Source of the DNA: Chelativorans intermedius
GTDB lineage: Bacteria > Pseudomonadota > Alphaproteobacteria > Rhizobiales > Rhizobiaceae
Assembly (NCBI RefSeq): GCF_025398255.1
Contig: NZ_JAODNW010000001.1
Span: forward strand, 248,001 to 312,000
Direction of reading: 5' to 3'
Length of the DNA stretch: 64,000 nucleotides
Shown one piece after another: positions 1 to 7,584 of this stretch (position 1 is its first letter; every line of letters starts with the position of its first letter). The translations under genes and the position numbers were made by a program. The notes under the pieces are model-generated. The model was not told where the DNA came from, ran no database searches, and was given only the letters and a program-made list of their open reading frames with translations.

Positions 1-84
1 GATGGTCGGTGGCGCGTTCATCGCAACAAGGGCTCGGGTTCTCACTGCCGGGGCAAAGGGAGGGGCTCGTTCACTTGCCGGCTT

Positions 85-1065
85 CTAGCCGCGCCCCATG
101 CGCGCCATGCGTGCCTCGCGTCCGCCGCGCCGGCGTCCGGCCGGGGCGGCCGGCTGGCCGCCGCCATTGGCGTCCCGCGCGCCTGCTGCGGAGTTGCCGG
201 CTGCCGGCTGGTGGTCGCGATAGGTCATGATCCAGGTGGTGCAGTTGGGATCGGTGCCGTTCAGCACATTGGCGGCGCGCACCATCTCCATCTCCTGCGG
301 GCGGCACGGGTTCATGATGGCGCTTGTCATGCCCGCGCCGATCACCATGGGAATGAAGGCGGCGTTGATGCCGTGGCGGTGCGGCAGGCCGAAGGAGATG
401 TTGGAAAGCCCGCAGGTGGTGTTCACCTTCAATTCCTCGCGCAGGCGGCGCAGAAGGGCGAACACCTGCTTGCCCGCCGTCCCCATGGCGCCGATCGGCA
501 TGACGAGGGGATCGACCACGATGTCGTGCGCCGGAATGCCGTAATCGGCGGCGCGCTGGACGATCTTCCGGGCCACCTCGAAACGCACATCCGGGTCTTC
601 GGAGATGCCGGTCTCGTCGTTGGAGATGGCCACCACCGGCACGTCATACTTCTTCACCAGCGGCAGGATGGCCTCCAGCTTTTCCTCCTCGCCGGTGACG
701 GAGTTGACCAGCGGGCGGCCCTTGGCCACCTTCAGCGCCGCCTCGATGGCGGCCGAGACCGAGGAATCGATGGACAATGGAACATCCACCAGATCCTGCA
801 CGATCTGGAGCGTCTGAACGAGAAGCTCCGGCTCGGTCGCGTTGGGGTCCACCGCAGTGACGCCGGCATTGACATCCAGCATGGTGGCGCCGGCGGCGAC
901 CTGATCGAGCGCGTCCTTTTTGACCGTCTCGAAATTGCCGGCCACCATCTCGGCGGCGAGCTTCTTGCGGCCTGTCGGGTTGATGCGTTCGCCGATAACG
1001 CAGAAAGGCTGGTCGAAGCCGATGACGACTTCCTTGGTCGCAGAGGCGACGATGGTGCGGGTCAT
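85..1065 (-). CDS. Methyltetrahydrofolate:corrinoid methyltransferase-like (pterin-binding, DHPS-fold) protein
   Basis: 326 aa. The TIM-barrel pterin-binding fold is indicated by the N-terminal GERINPTGRKK (about 26-36), DVNAG (about 64-68), SIDSS and the NSVTGEE loop (about 121-127), as in the methyl-THF-binding domains of AcsE/MtrH/MetH-type enzymes. It should move a methyl group between a methyl-corrinoid protein and THF in the cytosol; the corrinoid partner is probably the product of 4998-5696. The ATG is preceded by GGAGG at 7 nt. The last ~45 residues are not part of the family: an Ala/Gly/Arg-rich tail containing APAGRRRGGRE. A perfect palindrome lies directly upstream (1081-1102). Direction of methyl transfer is inferred from the demethylase genes nearby. 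Confidence 0.88.
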   Translation of the reverse strand: MTRTIVASATKEVVIGFDQPFCVIGERINPTGRKKLAAEMVAGNFETVKKDALDQVAAGATMLDVNAGVTAVDPNATEPELLVQTLQIVQDLVDVPLSIDSSVSAAIEAALKVAKGRPLVNSVTGEEEKLEAILPLVKKYDVPVVAISNDETGISEDPDVRFEVARKIVQRAADYGIPAHDIVVDPLVMPIGAMGTAGKQVFALLRRLREELKVNTTCGLSNISFGLPHRHGINAAFIPMVIGAGMTSAIMNPCRPQEMEMVRAANVLNGTDPNCTTWIMTYRDHQPAAGNSAAGARDANGGGQPAAPAGRRRGGREARMARMGRG

Positions 1066-1080
1066 TCACAGTCCTCCAAG

Positions 1081-1102
1081 GATATAAAGACTTCTTTATA
1101 TC
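1081..1102 (-). promoter_or_regulatory. Perfect palindromic operator, copy 1
   Basis: Arms GATATAAAGA and TCTTTATATC flank a CT centre, a perfect 10+2+10 palindrome. It ends 15 nt before the ATG of the pterin methyltransferase, just upstream of the ribosome binding site. Copy 2 lies before the homocysteine methyltransferase. The form resembles sites described for ArsR-family methionine-cycle regulators (SahR/SamR type); that assignment is from memory and no ArsR gene is in the window. Confidence 0.72.
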
Positions 1103-1142
1103 GTTATCTCGTGGGTTTCAAGCATGTGAGCGAATGAGGGTA

Positions 1143-1266
1143 GCGAGTGGCGAATAGGGAGTACGGCTTTCCGGGGGCCGGGCGAACGGCAAGCGCGCTT
1201 TGGAAAAATGCGGCAATGGCGAACGCCTTCCACACGCAGCTTCCCTATTCCCTATTCGCCATTCGC
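1143..1266. repeat. Dispersed palindromic intergenic repeat, copy 1
   Basis: The left arm at 1143-1163 and the right arm at 1246-1266 are inverted repeats matching at 19 of 21 positions; the arm core is GCGAATAGGGA. The loop is about 80 nt. The right arm ends 4 nt before the metF stop codon. A second, more degenerate member is at 28022-28124, also just behind a minus-strand gene. Such arms can form a long hairpin in the mRNA and may stabilise or terminate the upstream transcript (inference). Confidence 0.7.
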
Positions 1267-1270
1267 TCTT

Positions 1271-2365
1271 TCACCTCGCCGCATCCTTCACCATCTCTCC
1301 AGGCTTTTCCCGTGGTGCATCGAGAATGTGGTCGAGGCGCTCGGCCACCATGGCGTCGTCAGGGCCGGGCTCGCGCTTCCACGGGCGGCGGCCTTTGAGC
1401 ACGCCAGATTCATGAACAATCTCGGCGACATACTCCTCCTGCCGGTATGCCATCACATGGATGCCGGACACGCCCTCGATCTCCTTCACCTCGTTGATGA
1501 TGTCGATGCACAGGCGCTTGCCTTCTTCCTTCTGCTTCTCGGCTCCCTCCAGCCGCGCGATGATGGAGTCGGGAATGTGAACGCCCGGCACGTTGGAGCG
1601 GATCCAGCGTGCCGTGCGCGCCGAGGCCAGCGGCCCGACGCCGATCAGGATGAAGCACTTCTCGTGCAGACCCATGTCACGCACGCGCTTCATGTACTCC
1701 TTGAGCATCGGCACGTCGAAACAATACTGGCTCTGAACGAACTGTGCGCCAGCGGCGATCTTCTTGGCCAGCCTCAGGGGACGGAAGTCGTAGGGCGGGG
1801 CGAAGGGGTTGATGGCTGCTCCCAGAAAGACCGCCGGCGGCGTGGTGAGCTTGCGCCCGGAGAGGAAACGCTCCTCGTCGCGCATGGTGCGGATGGTTTC
1901 GAGAAGCGACATGCAGTCGAGGTCGAAAACGGGCTTGGCGCCCGGCTGGTCTCCCGCCTGCACGCCATCGCCTGTCAGGCACAGGATGTTGGAGACGCCC
2001 ATGGCCGCCGCCCCCAGCACGTCGCCCTGGATGGCGATGCGGTTCCTGTCGCGGCAGGCGATCTGCATGATCGGCGCATAGCCCATGCGGGTGAGCAGCG
2101 CGCAGATGCCCATGGAGGACATGTGGCAGTTGGCACCGGAGGCATCGACGGCGTTGATGCCGTCGACCCAGCCGTCGAAGACGGCAGCGCGCTCATAGAC
2201 GTCCTGCGCGTTGGCGCTGTCGGGCGGGTTCAACTCGGCGGTGACGGCGAACTCGCCGCGCCTCAAGATCCGCTCCAGACGCCCGCGCGAGGAGTGGCCG
2301 GGCAACGGTTCGAGCGGCAGATGCGCGCCTTCCGGGTTCTCGTCGGGTTGGGGCAGGCGGCTCAT
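1271..2365 (-). CDS. metF: Methylenetetrahydrofolate reductase (MetF superfamily)
   Basis: 364 aa. TIM-barrel flavoprotein of the MetF family: EFAVTAELNPPDS near the N-terminus (the Glu of the usual 'FE..PP' start), CLTGDG for FAD binding, and FVQSQYCFD in the place of the family 'TQ..FD' motif. It interconverts methylene-THF and methyl-THF; beside a corrinoid demethylase, oxidation of methyl-THF for one-carbon assimilation or energy is likely. The ATG at 2365 overlaps the stop of the MetV-like gene in an ATGA, so the two are translationally coupled and probably form a MetFV complex. A much longer reading frame to 2818 is rejected because it overlaps the well-supported MetV frame. Confidence 0.88.
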   Translation of the reverse strand: MSRLPQPDENPEGAHLPLEPLPGHSSRGRLERILRRGEFAVTAELNPPDSANAQDVYERAAVFDGWVDGINAVDASGANCHMSSMGICALLTRMGYAPIMQIACRDRNRIAIQGDVLGAAAMGVSNILCLTGDGVQAGDQPGAKPVFDLDCMSLLETIRTMRDEERFLSGRKLTTPPAVFLGAAINPFAPPYDFRPLRLAKKIAAGAQFVQSQYCFDVPMLKEYMKRVRDMGLHEKCFILIGVGPLASARTARWIRSNVPGVHIPDSIIARLEGAEKQKEEGKRLCIDIINEVKEIEGVSGIHVMAYRQEEYVAEIVHESGVLKGRRPWKREPGPDDAMVAERLDHILDAPREKPGEMVKDAAR

Positions 2366-2961
2366 GCGGTCTCCCGTGCCTTTTTGCGCTCGGCGGCGGC
2401 CTGCGCGGTGACGCGCAGCCAGGCCGAGCTCTCGCGCAGCGACTGGTCGACCGGCTTTTGCACGGCAAGGATGGAGTCGCGATTGCGCATTGCCTGCGCG
2501 CCTTCCCACGCCTTCACCCACACGCAGGGCATGTCGGGCTCCACCTCGCAATTGCCGTTGGCCCGCACGCCGCCGCAGGGGCCGTTGCGAAGCTGCTTGG
2601 GGCAGTTCATGGGGCAGGACATGCCGGTGGAGGAGAGAATGCACTGGCCGCACATGCGGCAGTCGAACATGAAGCCCTTGACGTGCCGCTCCACGAATTT
2701 CACCGGCCTTTCCGCGCGCGCATAGCCGATGGCGTTCCAAACCGGGTGCAGCATCAGGAAGACATGGGCGAAGCGGGCATACAGCCCTTCCAGAAAGCGC
2801 GCATGGCGCACCGACCAAAGACGCATCGTGTAGCGCCGTTGCACGCGGCGCTGCGGCGAGACACCGGCCGGCCGGTAGGCGAGCAGCGCGCGCGCCTTTC
2901 TCACCAGAGTCGCCTGGGTGACGCGGGGCTTGCGTTCGGGCTCGCTGTCACTGCTTGGCAT
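2362..2961 (-). CDS. metV: MetV-like protein (MTHFR C-terminal cysteine-rich domain)
   Basis: 199 aa. Eight cysteines lie at about residues 101, 104, 107, 116, 120, 129, 138 and 146, including CRMCGQC, SCPMNCPK and NGPCGG. This is the stand-alone 'methylene-tetrahydrofolate reductase C-terminal' domain known as MetV in acetogens, where it binds metal or Fe-S and pairs with MetF. It overlaps metF by 4 nt downstream and the small gene upstream by 14 nt, so all three are one transcript. The first ~45 residues are basic and variable. Which cofactor the cysteines bind cannot be read from the sequence. Confidence 0.85.
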   Translation of the reverse strand: MPSSDSEPERKPRVTQATLVRKARALLAYRPAGVSPQRRVQRRYTMRLWSVRHARFLEGLYARFAHVFLMLHPVWNAIGYARAERPVKFVERHVKGFMFDCRMCGQCILSSTGMSCPMNCPKQLRNGPCGGVRANGNCEVEPDMPCVWVKAWEGAQAMRNRDSILAVQKPVDQSLRESSAWLRVTAQAAAERKKARETA

Positions 2962-3250
2962 GTCCGCCTGCCTTGACGAGCGCCTTCAGCCGCTCGTCGG
3001 GAAAGTCGCGCTCGATGGCCGCCAGCGCCTTGTCGGCCTCCGCTTCCAGATCGTCGCCTACGGCGACGGGCTCGCCACGCCGCCATTCGGCCAGATAGGC
3101 ATCGGTGTCGCGCGCGCCCACGCGCATGGCGCACATGTCCACGGCCTCGATGAAGCGCGGCGGCAGCTCGCGCTTGGCCGTCTTCCGCCCCTTCTTCACG
3201 ATCACCTGTGCGGGGATGTCGCGCCAGTAAACCACGATCAGATCGGCCAT
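2948..3250 (-). CDS. Small 'virulence factor' family protein linked to MetF/MetV
   Basis: 100 aa. Begins MADLIVVYWRDIPAQVIVK and contains RDTDAYLAEWRRG. This is the small family that databases label 'virulence factor' (a Pfam family of that name, as I recall); in alphaproteobacteria it is commonly found next to metF-like genes. The label is historical and does not describe its job here. The start at 3250 is chosen because conserved sequence begins at this Met; 14 extra upstream residues are possible. It overlaps metV by 14 nt, which suggests a role as a subunit or maturation factor for the MetFV pair (inference). Confidence 0.75.
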   Translation of the reverse strand: MADLIVVYWRDIPAQVIVKKGRKTAKRELPPRFIEAVDMCAMRVGARDTDAYLAEWRRGEPVAVGDDLEAEADKALAAIERDFPDERLKALVKAGGHAKQ

Positions 3251-3358
3251 CTCGTTTCCGTTCCCTTGTCCTGTGTTGGAGCATTGCCGCAAGCGCCCGG
3301 GCCTCGCTTGCTGCGAGACGACGCGCTTGCTTTCAAAAACGACGCGGGCCGGCGGGGG

Positions 3359-4009
3359 TCAAGACGCGATGAGAACGCTGGCAAGAACGCTGGCTGCGCC
3401 GATGACCACGGCGATGACCGCCAGGGAGAGCACCCCGCAGGTCACGGCTATTCCCAGCAACACGCCGTCGCGCTCCGACAGGGCCAGGCCAACAAGCGCG
3501 CAGGAGAAGGCGGGAAACCAGTTGCCGAGTGGAATCGGCAGGGTGACGGCGACCGCGAGCACGAAGGCGATCAGGCCGATAAGGCGGTCGGCATGGTCGC
3601 GCGCGAAGGGCCATACGCGCGGGCGGATGAGCTGCTCGGCCCATTTGAGCCGCGGGATCAGGCGCTCGCTTAAGCGGCGGAACTGCTCCGCGCTCACCGA
3701 CTTCCTGAGGACGAAGCGCGGCAACCAGACGGTGCGTCGGCCAAGCAGCATCTGCAGCGAAAGCAGGATGAGCGGAAGGCCGAGCACCAGCGTGCTGCCG
3801 GGCGGCAGGGGCAGCATGTTGAGGCAGGAAAAGAAGATCAGCAGCGTGGCGAAGCTGCGGTCGCCGAGGGCCTGGCGCAACGCCTCGACCGTCACAACGC
3901 CCTCGGCCTCTCTGGCCATCTCCTCGAAGATCGTGGACAGGCGACGCGGCGGATGGCCGGCGGCAGGCTGTCCAGACGCCATGCCCAGATCCGTTCCCTC
4001 CGCCTTCAC
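3359..4009 (-). CDS. exoD: ExoD-family membrane protein
   Basis: 216 aa, inner-membrane protein with about four or five hydrophobic segments (about 53-88, 143-163, 167-190, 190-215) after a soluble N-terminus. FEEMAREAEGVVTVEALRQALGDR and the following hydrophobic PLPPGSTLVLGLPLILLS segment fit the ExoD family, first linked to exopolysaccharide synthesis and alkaline tolerance in rhizobia; its biochemical role is unknown. The start at 4009 is a GTG with AAGGA upstream; an ATG at 3982 is an alternative. It lies between DUF1638 and the MetV operon but with gaps of over 100 nt on both sides, so it may be an unrelated resident. Confidence 0.8.
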   Translation of the reverse strand: MKAEGTDLGMASGQPAAGHPPRRLSTIFEEMAREAEGVVTVEALRQALGDRSFATLLIFFSCLNMLPLPPGSTLVLGLPLILLSLQMLLGRRTVWLPRFVLRKSVSAEQFRRLSERLIPRLKWAEQLIRPRVWPFARDHADRLIGLIAFVLAVAVTLPIPLGNWFPAFSCALVGLALSERDGVLLGIAVTCGVLSLAVIAVVIGAASVLASVLIAS

Positions 4010-4137
4010 GTGCCCGTTTCCTTTTCCCTTGCGCGCACAGCATCTTCCCGCGCCGCGGTTAAGCTTTCATGACAGGTTTGCGGGAAACGCTGCCGTGCCA
4101 GACAAGCGGTCGAATGAAGCCTTTTTGTGGTGGCCTT

Positions 4138-4773
4138 TCAAGTCGCCGGCGCACGCGCCGCCACGCCGGCCAGCGCCGTCGCCAGATCGCCATATCCGGT
4201 GAAGCGGCGTTCATAGGCAAGGCCCAGAAAGGCGGCAGCCTCGCGGGCCACCTTTTCCAGCGCCGGATCGTCCGTCTGCGCCAGATAGACGAGCTTTTCG
4301 TAGTTGCCGAAATAGTCCTTCACCAGCTCCGGGTGGCGGTCGAGACGCAGCGGCTTCAGGAAGAAAGCCTCGAAATGGCGGCAAAGGAAATCCGTCATGT
4401 AGAACGACAGCATGTCGCCCTCGCCGATTGCGGCAAAGGCATCGAGCCCCTGATAGAAGGCGAAGCAGTGAGGCCCGGCGATGCGCTCCACCCCATGCTT
4501 CTCGCATATGCGGTCGATCCGGCCGCCGGTTCCGCAATCGGCGTAGCCGACGAAGATGTGTCTGTAGCCTTCCTCCCTGGCGCGGATGATGGCCGTGTCG
4601 AGGGCGGGGGGGATGCGCGCCGGCCGATAGTGAAACTCCGCCGGCAGGCATGTCAGTTCCAGATGGTCGAGGCCCATCCGTTCGCGCACGGCCAGCACCT
4701 CGCGGGCGATCATCCCGCAGGCGATGACCAGAACCTTCTCGCCGCTCGTGCGTTGCGGTGATGTCGTTGCCAT
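4138..4773 (-). CDS. DUF1638 protein (corrinoid methyltransferase-associated)
   Basis: 211 aa, soluble. Recognised by GEKVLVIACGMIAREVLAV, YADCGTGG and GPHCFAFY; three Cys (ACG, DCG, HCF) and several His are well placed to bind metal. DUF1638 genes recur beside MttB-type methyltransferases and corrinoid proteins in bacteria and methanogenic archaea, but no function is established. ATG 4773 is preferred over 4791 because GGAAGG stands 5 nt before it. Context suggests a role in corrinoid loading, activation or substrate handling (inference). Confidence 0.8.
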   Translation of the reverse strand: MATTSPQRTSGEKVLVIACGMIAREVLAVRERMGLDHLELTCLPAEFHYRPARIPPALDTAIIRAREEGYRHIFVGYADCGTGGRIDRICEKHGVERIAGPHCFAFYQGLDAFAAIGEGDMLSFYMTDFLCRHFEAFFLKPLRLDRHPELVKDYFGNYEKLVYLAQTDDPALEKVAREAAAFLGLAYERRFTGYGDLATALAGVAARAPAT

Positions 4774-4821
4774 TTGTCCTTCCCGCGCCATAATGGGCGC
4801 TTCGAAACGAGGAGACGCACC

Positions 4822-4989
4822 ATGAGCGGCATCGTCACGCGCATCGTCGTCCTGATCGCCATTATGGGGACAGCCGGCGGCTGTGCCAACACCATCCGCG
4901 GCGTCGGTCAGGACACCGCCAATATGGTGGACGCCACCCAGCAGGCGGGACGGGCCATCGGCAATTCGGCGGCCAGCGGGTCGTACTGA
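4822..4989 (+). CDS. Entericidin A/B-family lipoprotein
   Basis: 55 aa. A hydrophobic signal segment (about 5-16) ends in a lipobox, GTAGGC, followed by ANTIRGVGQDT, the typical entericidin core. The mature peptide of about 35 residues is rich in Ala, Gly and Thr. The start is set by GAGGAG 7 nt upstream; a 16-residue longer frame is unlikely. Entericidins are small envelope lipoproteins originally described as an antidote/toxin pair in enterobacteria; alphaproteobacterial members have no clear function. Divergent from DUF1638 and convergent with the corrinoid protein gene. Confidence 0.8.
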   Translation: MSGIVTRIVVLIAIMGTAGGCANTIRGVGQDTANMVDATQQAGRAIGNSAASGSY

Positions 4990-4997
4990 CGGCGCTT

Positions 4998-5696
4998 CTA
5001 GACGGCGGCGTTCACGTTGTGCTTGCGCCGCATCAGCTCCTTGGCGGTCTCCACCGCCACCGCGGCATCCCGGCAGTAGGCATCGGCGCCGACGGCCTGC
5101 CCGAACTCCTCGTTGAGCGGCGCGCCGCCCACGAGCACGATCAGGTCGTCACGGATGCCCTTCTCCTTGAGTGCGTCGATGACCACCTTCATGTAGGGCA
5201 TCGTGGTGGTCAGCAGCGCCGACATGCCGACGATGTCCGGCTTGTGCTTCTCGATGGCTTCCAGGTAATTCTCCACCGGGTTGTTGATGCCCAGGTCGAT
5301 CACCTCGAAGCCCGCACCCTCCATCATCATGCCGACGAGGTTCTTGCCGATGTCGTGGATGTCGCCCTTCACGGTGCCGATCACCATCTTGCCCTGCTTC
5401 GGCGCGCCGGTTTCGACGAGCAGCGGACGCAGAATGGACATGCCGGCCTTCATCGCGTTGGCGGACAGAAGCACCTCCGGCACGAAGAGAATGCCGTCGC
5501 GGAAGTCCTCGCCCACGATGCGCATGCCCTCCACCAGTGCCTCGGTCAATACGCGGTAGGGCGCCCAGCCGCGATCCAGCAGGATGCGCGTGCCTTCCTC
5601 GATCTCCTCCTTCAGCCCATCATAAAGATCGTCTTGCATCTGCTGGACGAGTTCGTCGTCGGGCAACTCGGAAAGAATGATTTCGTCGTCGGACAT
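4998..5696 (-). CDS. Corrinoid (B12-binding) methyl-carrier protein, MtbC/MttC type
   Basis: 232 aa. The N-terminal four-helix cap domain (about 1-95) is followed by a cobalamin-binding Rossmann domain. The Co-ligating motif DIHDIG is at 112-117 (DxHxxG, His114 as lower axial ligand), then GMSALLTTTMPYM (about 157-169) and VLVGGAPLNEEFG (about 190). This is the methyl shuttle between the MttB-type enzymes and the pterin methyltransferase. It diverges from an mttB homologue across a 298-nt region with an 11-bp inverted repeat, so the two are likely co-controlled. Reactivation of Co(II) would need a RACo/RamA-type protein, which is not in this window. Confidence 0.93.
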   Translation of the reverse strand: MSDDEIILSELPDDELVQQMQDDLYDGLKEEIEEGTRILLDRGWAPYRVLTEALVEGMRIVGEDFRDGILFVPEVLLSANAMKAGMSILRPLLVETGAPKQGKMVIGTVKGDIHDIGKNLVGMMMEGAGFEVIDLGINNPVENYLEAIEKHKPDIVGMSALLTTTMPYMKVVIDALKEKGIRDDLIVLVGGAPLNEEFGQAVGADAYCRDAAVAVETAKELMRRKHNVNAAV

Positions 5697-5994
5697 TCGC
5701 CTGGCTCCTGCCGTATCCTGCCGTGCGCAATTCGGCCAAAATGCATGACCGCGTCTACATAATCTGCCTCTCGCCCGTTTCCATAGCCGAATTGCGACGC
5801 GATGCAAAAGGAAAGCGACTGAAAAATCGCCTTCTTCGCTGGGCGGCGGGGCGGTTGCGGGCTCCGTCGCTCTCAATGCGACACGGTCTGGCGCTTGCGG
5901 AACGTTTGCCGCCGCGCGTGTGGATACGATGGGCTGGAGAGAGGTGCTTCGCGCTCTTGCAGGCGCAGCGCCGGTGCATCCAGGGATGAAGGCG
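5697..5994. promoter_or_regulatory. Divergent promoter region of corrinoid protein and mttB-A, with 11-bp inverted repeat
   Basis: Inverted repeat CGCAATTCGGC at 5726-5736 and GCCGAATTGCG at 5786-5796, perfect over 11 bp with 49 nt between the arms. It lies 30 nt from the corrinoid protein start and about 200 nt from mttB-A. Spaced arms of this kind could be two sites for one dimeric regulator (inference). TGCGCAATTC recurs at 16115-16124, upstream of mttB-B, which may be chance. No palindrome of the 1081-1102 type is present here. Confidence 0.45.
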
Positions 5995-7584
5995 ATGAAC
6001 CAGAAGGTGTCGATCGACGAGAACATGCAGGTGAGTGGAGCCGGCGGGGGCCGGCGCGGCCGCGGGGAGCGCGGCGGCGCGGCAGCCCGGCGCGCGGCGC
6101 GCAGCGGTGGCGGTCCCGTTCAGCAGCTCGGCTATATCCGTCGCGTGCGGCCTGCCCACGAGATCCTGGATGAGGAGGGCCTTGCCCTCATCGAAGCCAA
6201 TGCAGACACGGTGCTGGAGGAGATCGGCATCGAGTTCCGCGACGACGCGGAGGCGCTGGCGTTGTGGAAGGAGGCTGGCGCCGATGTGCGGGGCGACCGG
6301 GTGCACTTTCCCAAGGGTCTTTGCCGGGAGCTGCTCAAGACGGCGCCTTCGGTCTTCACCCAGCACGCGCGCAATCCCGAGCGCTCGGTCCAGATTGGCG
6401 GCAATGCCACCGTCTTCGCCCCGGTCTACGGCCCGCCCTTCGTGCGCGACCTCGACGGTGTGCGCCGCTATGCCACCATCGAGGATTTCCGCAACTTCGT
6501 GAAGCTGTCCTATATGGCGCCTGCCATCCACCATTCGGGCGGCACCGTGTGCGAGCCGGTGGACGTGCCGGTCAACAAGCGCCACCTCGACATGGTCTAT
6601 GCGCATATGCGCTTTTCCGACAAGCCCTTCATGGGCTCGGTCACCGCGCCAGAGCGCGCCGAGGACACGGTGGAGATGGCGAAGATCCTGTTCGGCGAGG
6701 AGTTCGTCGACAACAACACCGTCGTCATCAACCTGATCAACGCCAACTCGCCCATGGTCTTCGACGAGACCATGCTGGGGGCGGCCAAGGTCTATGCGCG
6801 TAACAACCAGGCGTGCATCGTCACGCCCTTCATTCTCTCCGGCGCCATGAGCCCGGTCACGGTGGCCGGCACGCTGACCCAGGTGCTGGCAGAGGTGCTG
6901 GCGGGCGCTGCCTTCACGCAGCTCGTGCGGCCGGGAGCGCCGGTGGTGTTCGGCACCTTCGCCTCGTCGATCTCCATGCAGTCGGGCGCGCCCACCTTCG
7001 GCACGCCGGAGCCCTCGCTCGTCTCCTATGGCGCGGCACAGCTCGCCCGCCGGCTGGGGCTGCCCTTCCGCACCGGCGGCTCGCTGACGGCATCCAAGGT
7101 GCCCGATGCGCAATCGGCCTATGAGAGCGCCAACACGCTCAACTCCACCGTGATGGCGGGCACGAACTTCGTGCTTCACGCCGCCGGCTGGCTGGAGGGC
7201 GGGCTCGTCTCCTCCTACGAGAAGTTCATGATGGACATCGACCAGCTCGGCATGCAGCAGCGCCTGTGCGAGCCCCTTGACCTGTCGGAGAACGGCCAGG
7301 CGATGGATGCCATCCGCGAGGTGGGGCCGGGCAGCCACTATCTGGGCTGCGCACACACTCAGGCGAACTTCCAGACCGCCTTCTACCGCTCGACGATCGC
7401 CGACAACAATTCCTACGAGCAGTGGCAGGCGGAAGGCGAGAAGACCGCGCAGGCCCGCGCCAACCAGCTCGCCAGGAACTGGCTGGAATCCTACCAGCCT
7501 CCGGCGCTCGACGAGGCGATCGACGAGGCGCTGCAGGACTACATCGCCCGTCGCAAGGAGTCGATGCCGGACGCCTTTGCCTAA
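5995..7584 (+). CDS. Trimethylamine methyltransferase (MttB) family protein A, non-pyrrolysine
   Basis: 529 aa. The MttB-type TIM barrel begins near HEILDEEGLALIEANADTVLEEIG; later ATIEDFRNFVKLSYM, NANSPMVFDETM, GAMSPVTVAG, QSGAPTFGTPEP and HAAGWLEGGL are family hallmarks. The frame is uninterrupted, so no in-frame amber (pyrrolysine) codon is used. Non-Pyl members include glycine betaine, proline betaine and carnitine demethylases that methylate a corrinoid protein; the substrate here cannot be told. ATG 5995 has AGGGA 8 nt upstream; 5986 is possible. Residues about 15-40 form an Arg/Gly-rich stretch (GGGRRGRGERGG) not seen in the core family. Its 3' end overlaps the convergent homocysteine methyltransferase by 4 nt. 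Confidence 0.9.
   Translation: MNQKVSIDENMQVSGAGGGRRGRGERGGAAARRAARSGGGPVQQLGYIRRVRPAHEILDEEGLALIEANADTVLEEIGIEFRDDAEALALWKEAGADVRGDRVHFPKGLCRELLKTAPSVFTQHARNPERSVQIGGNATVFAPVYGPPFVRDLDGVRRYATIEDFRNFVKLSYMAPAIHHSGGTVCEPVDVPVNKRHLDMVYAHMRFSDKPFMGSVTAPERAEDTVEMAKILFGEEFVDNNTVVINLINANSPMVFDETMLGAAKVYARNNQACIVTPFILSGAMSPVTVAGTLTQVLAEVLAGAAFTQLVRPGAPVVFGTFASSISMQSGAPTFGTPEPSLVSYGAAQLARRLGLPFRTGGSLTASKVPDAQSAYESANTLNSTVMAGTNFVLHAAGWLEGGLVSSYEKFMMDIDQLGMQQRLCEPLDLSENGQAMDAIREVGPGSHYLGCAHTQANFQTAFYRSTIADNNSYEQWQAEGEKTAQARANQLARNWLESYQPPALDEAIDEALQDYIARRKESMPDAFA

Noticed and set aside
1-21. Possible start of another minus-strand gene (ATG at 21-19, MNAPPTI)
   Set aside because: Only seven codons are visible and no strong ribosome site precedes it; it cannot be called, although a corrinoid activator gene there would make sense.
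1143-1266. CRISPR-like array from repeated GCGAATAG units
   Set aside because: Units are inverted or imperfect tandem copies without regular unique spacers, and no cas genes are present.
1271-2818. Longer metF frame with about 150 extra N-terminal residues
   Set aside because: The extension is antisense in composition (Arg/Ala-rich) and overlaps the well-supported MetV frame; the ATGA overlap at 2362-2365 gives a natural start.
5995-7584. Pyrrolysine-containing MttB
   Set aside because: The reading frame has no in-frame amber codon and no pylT/pylS genes were seen; it belongs to the non-Pyl branch.
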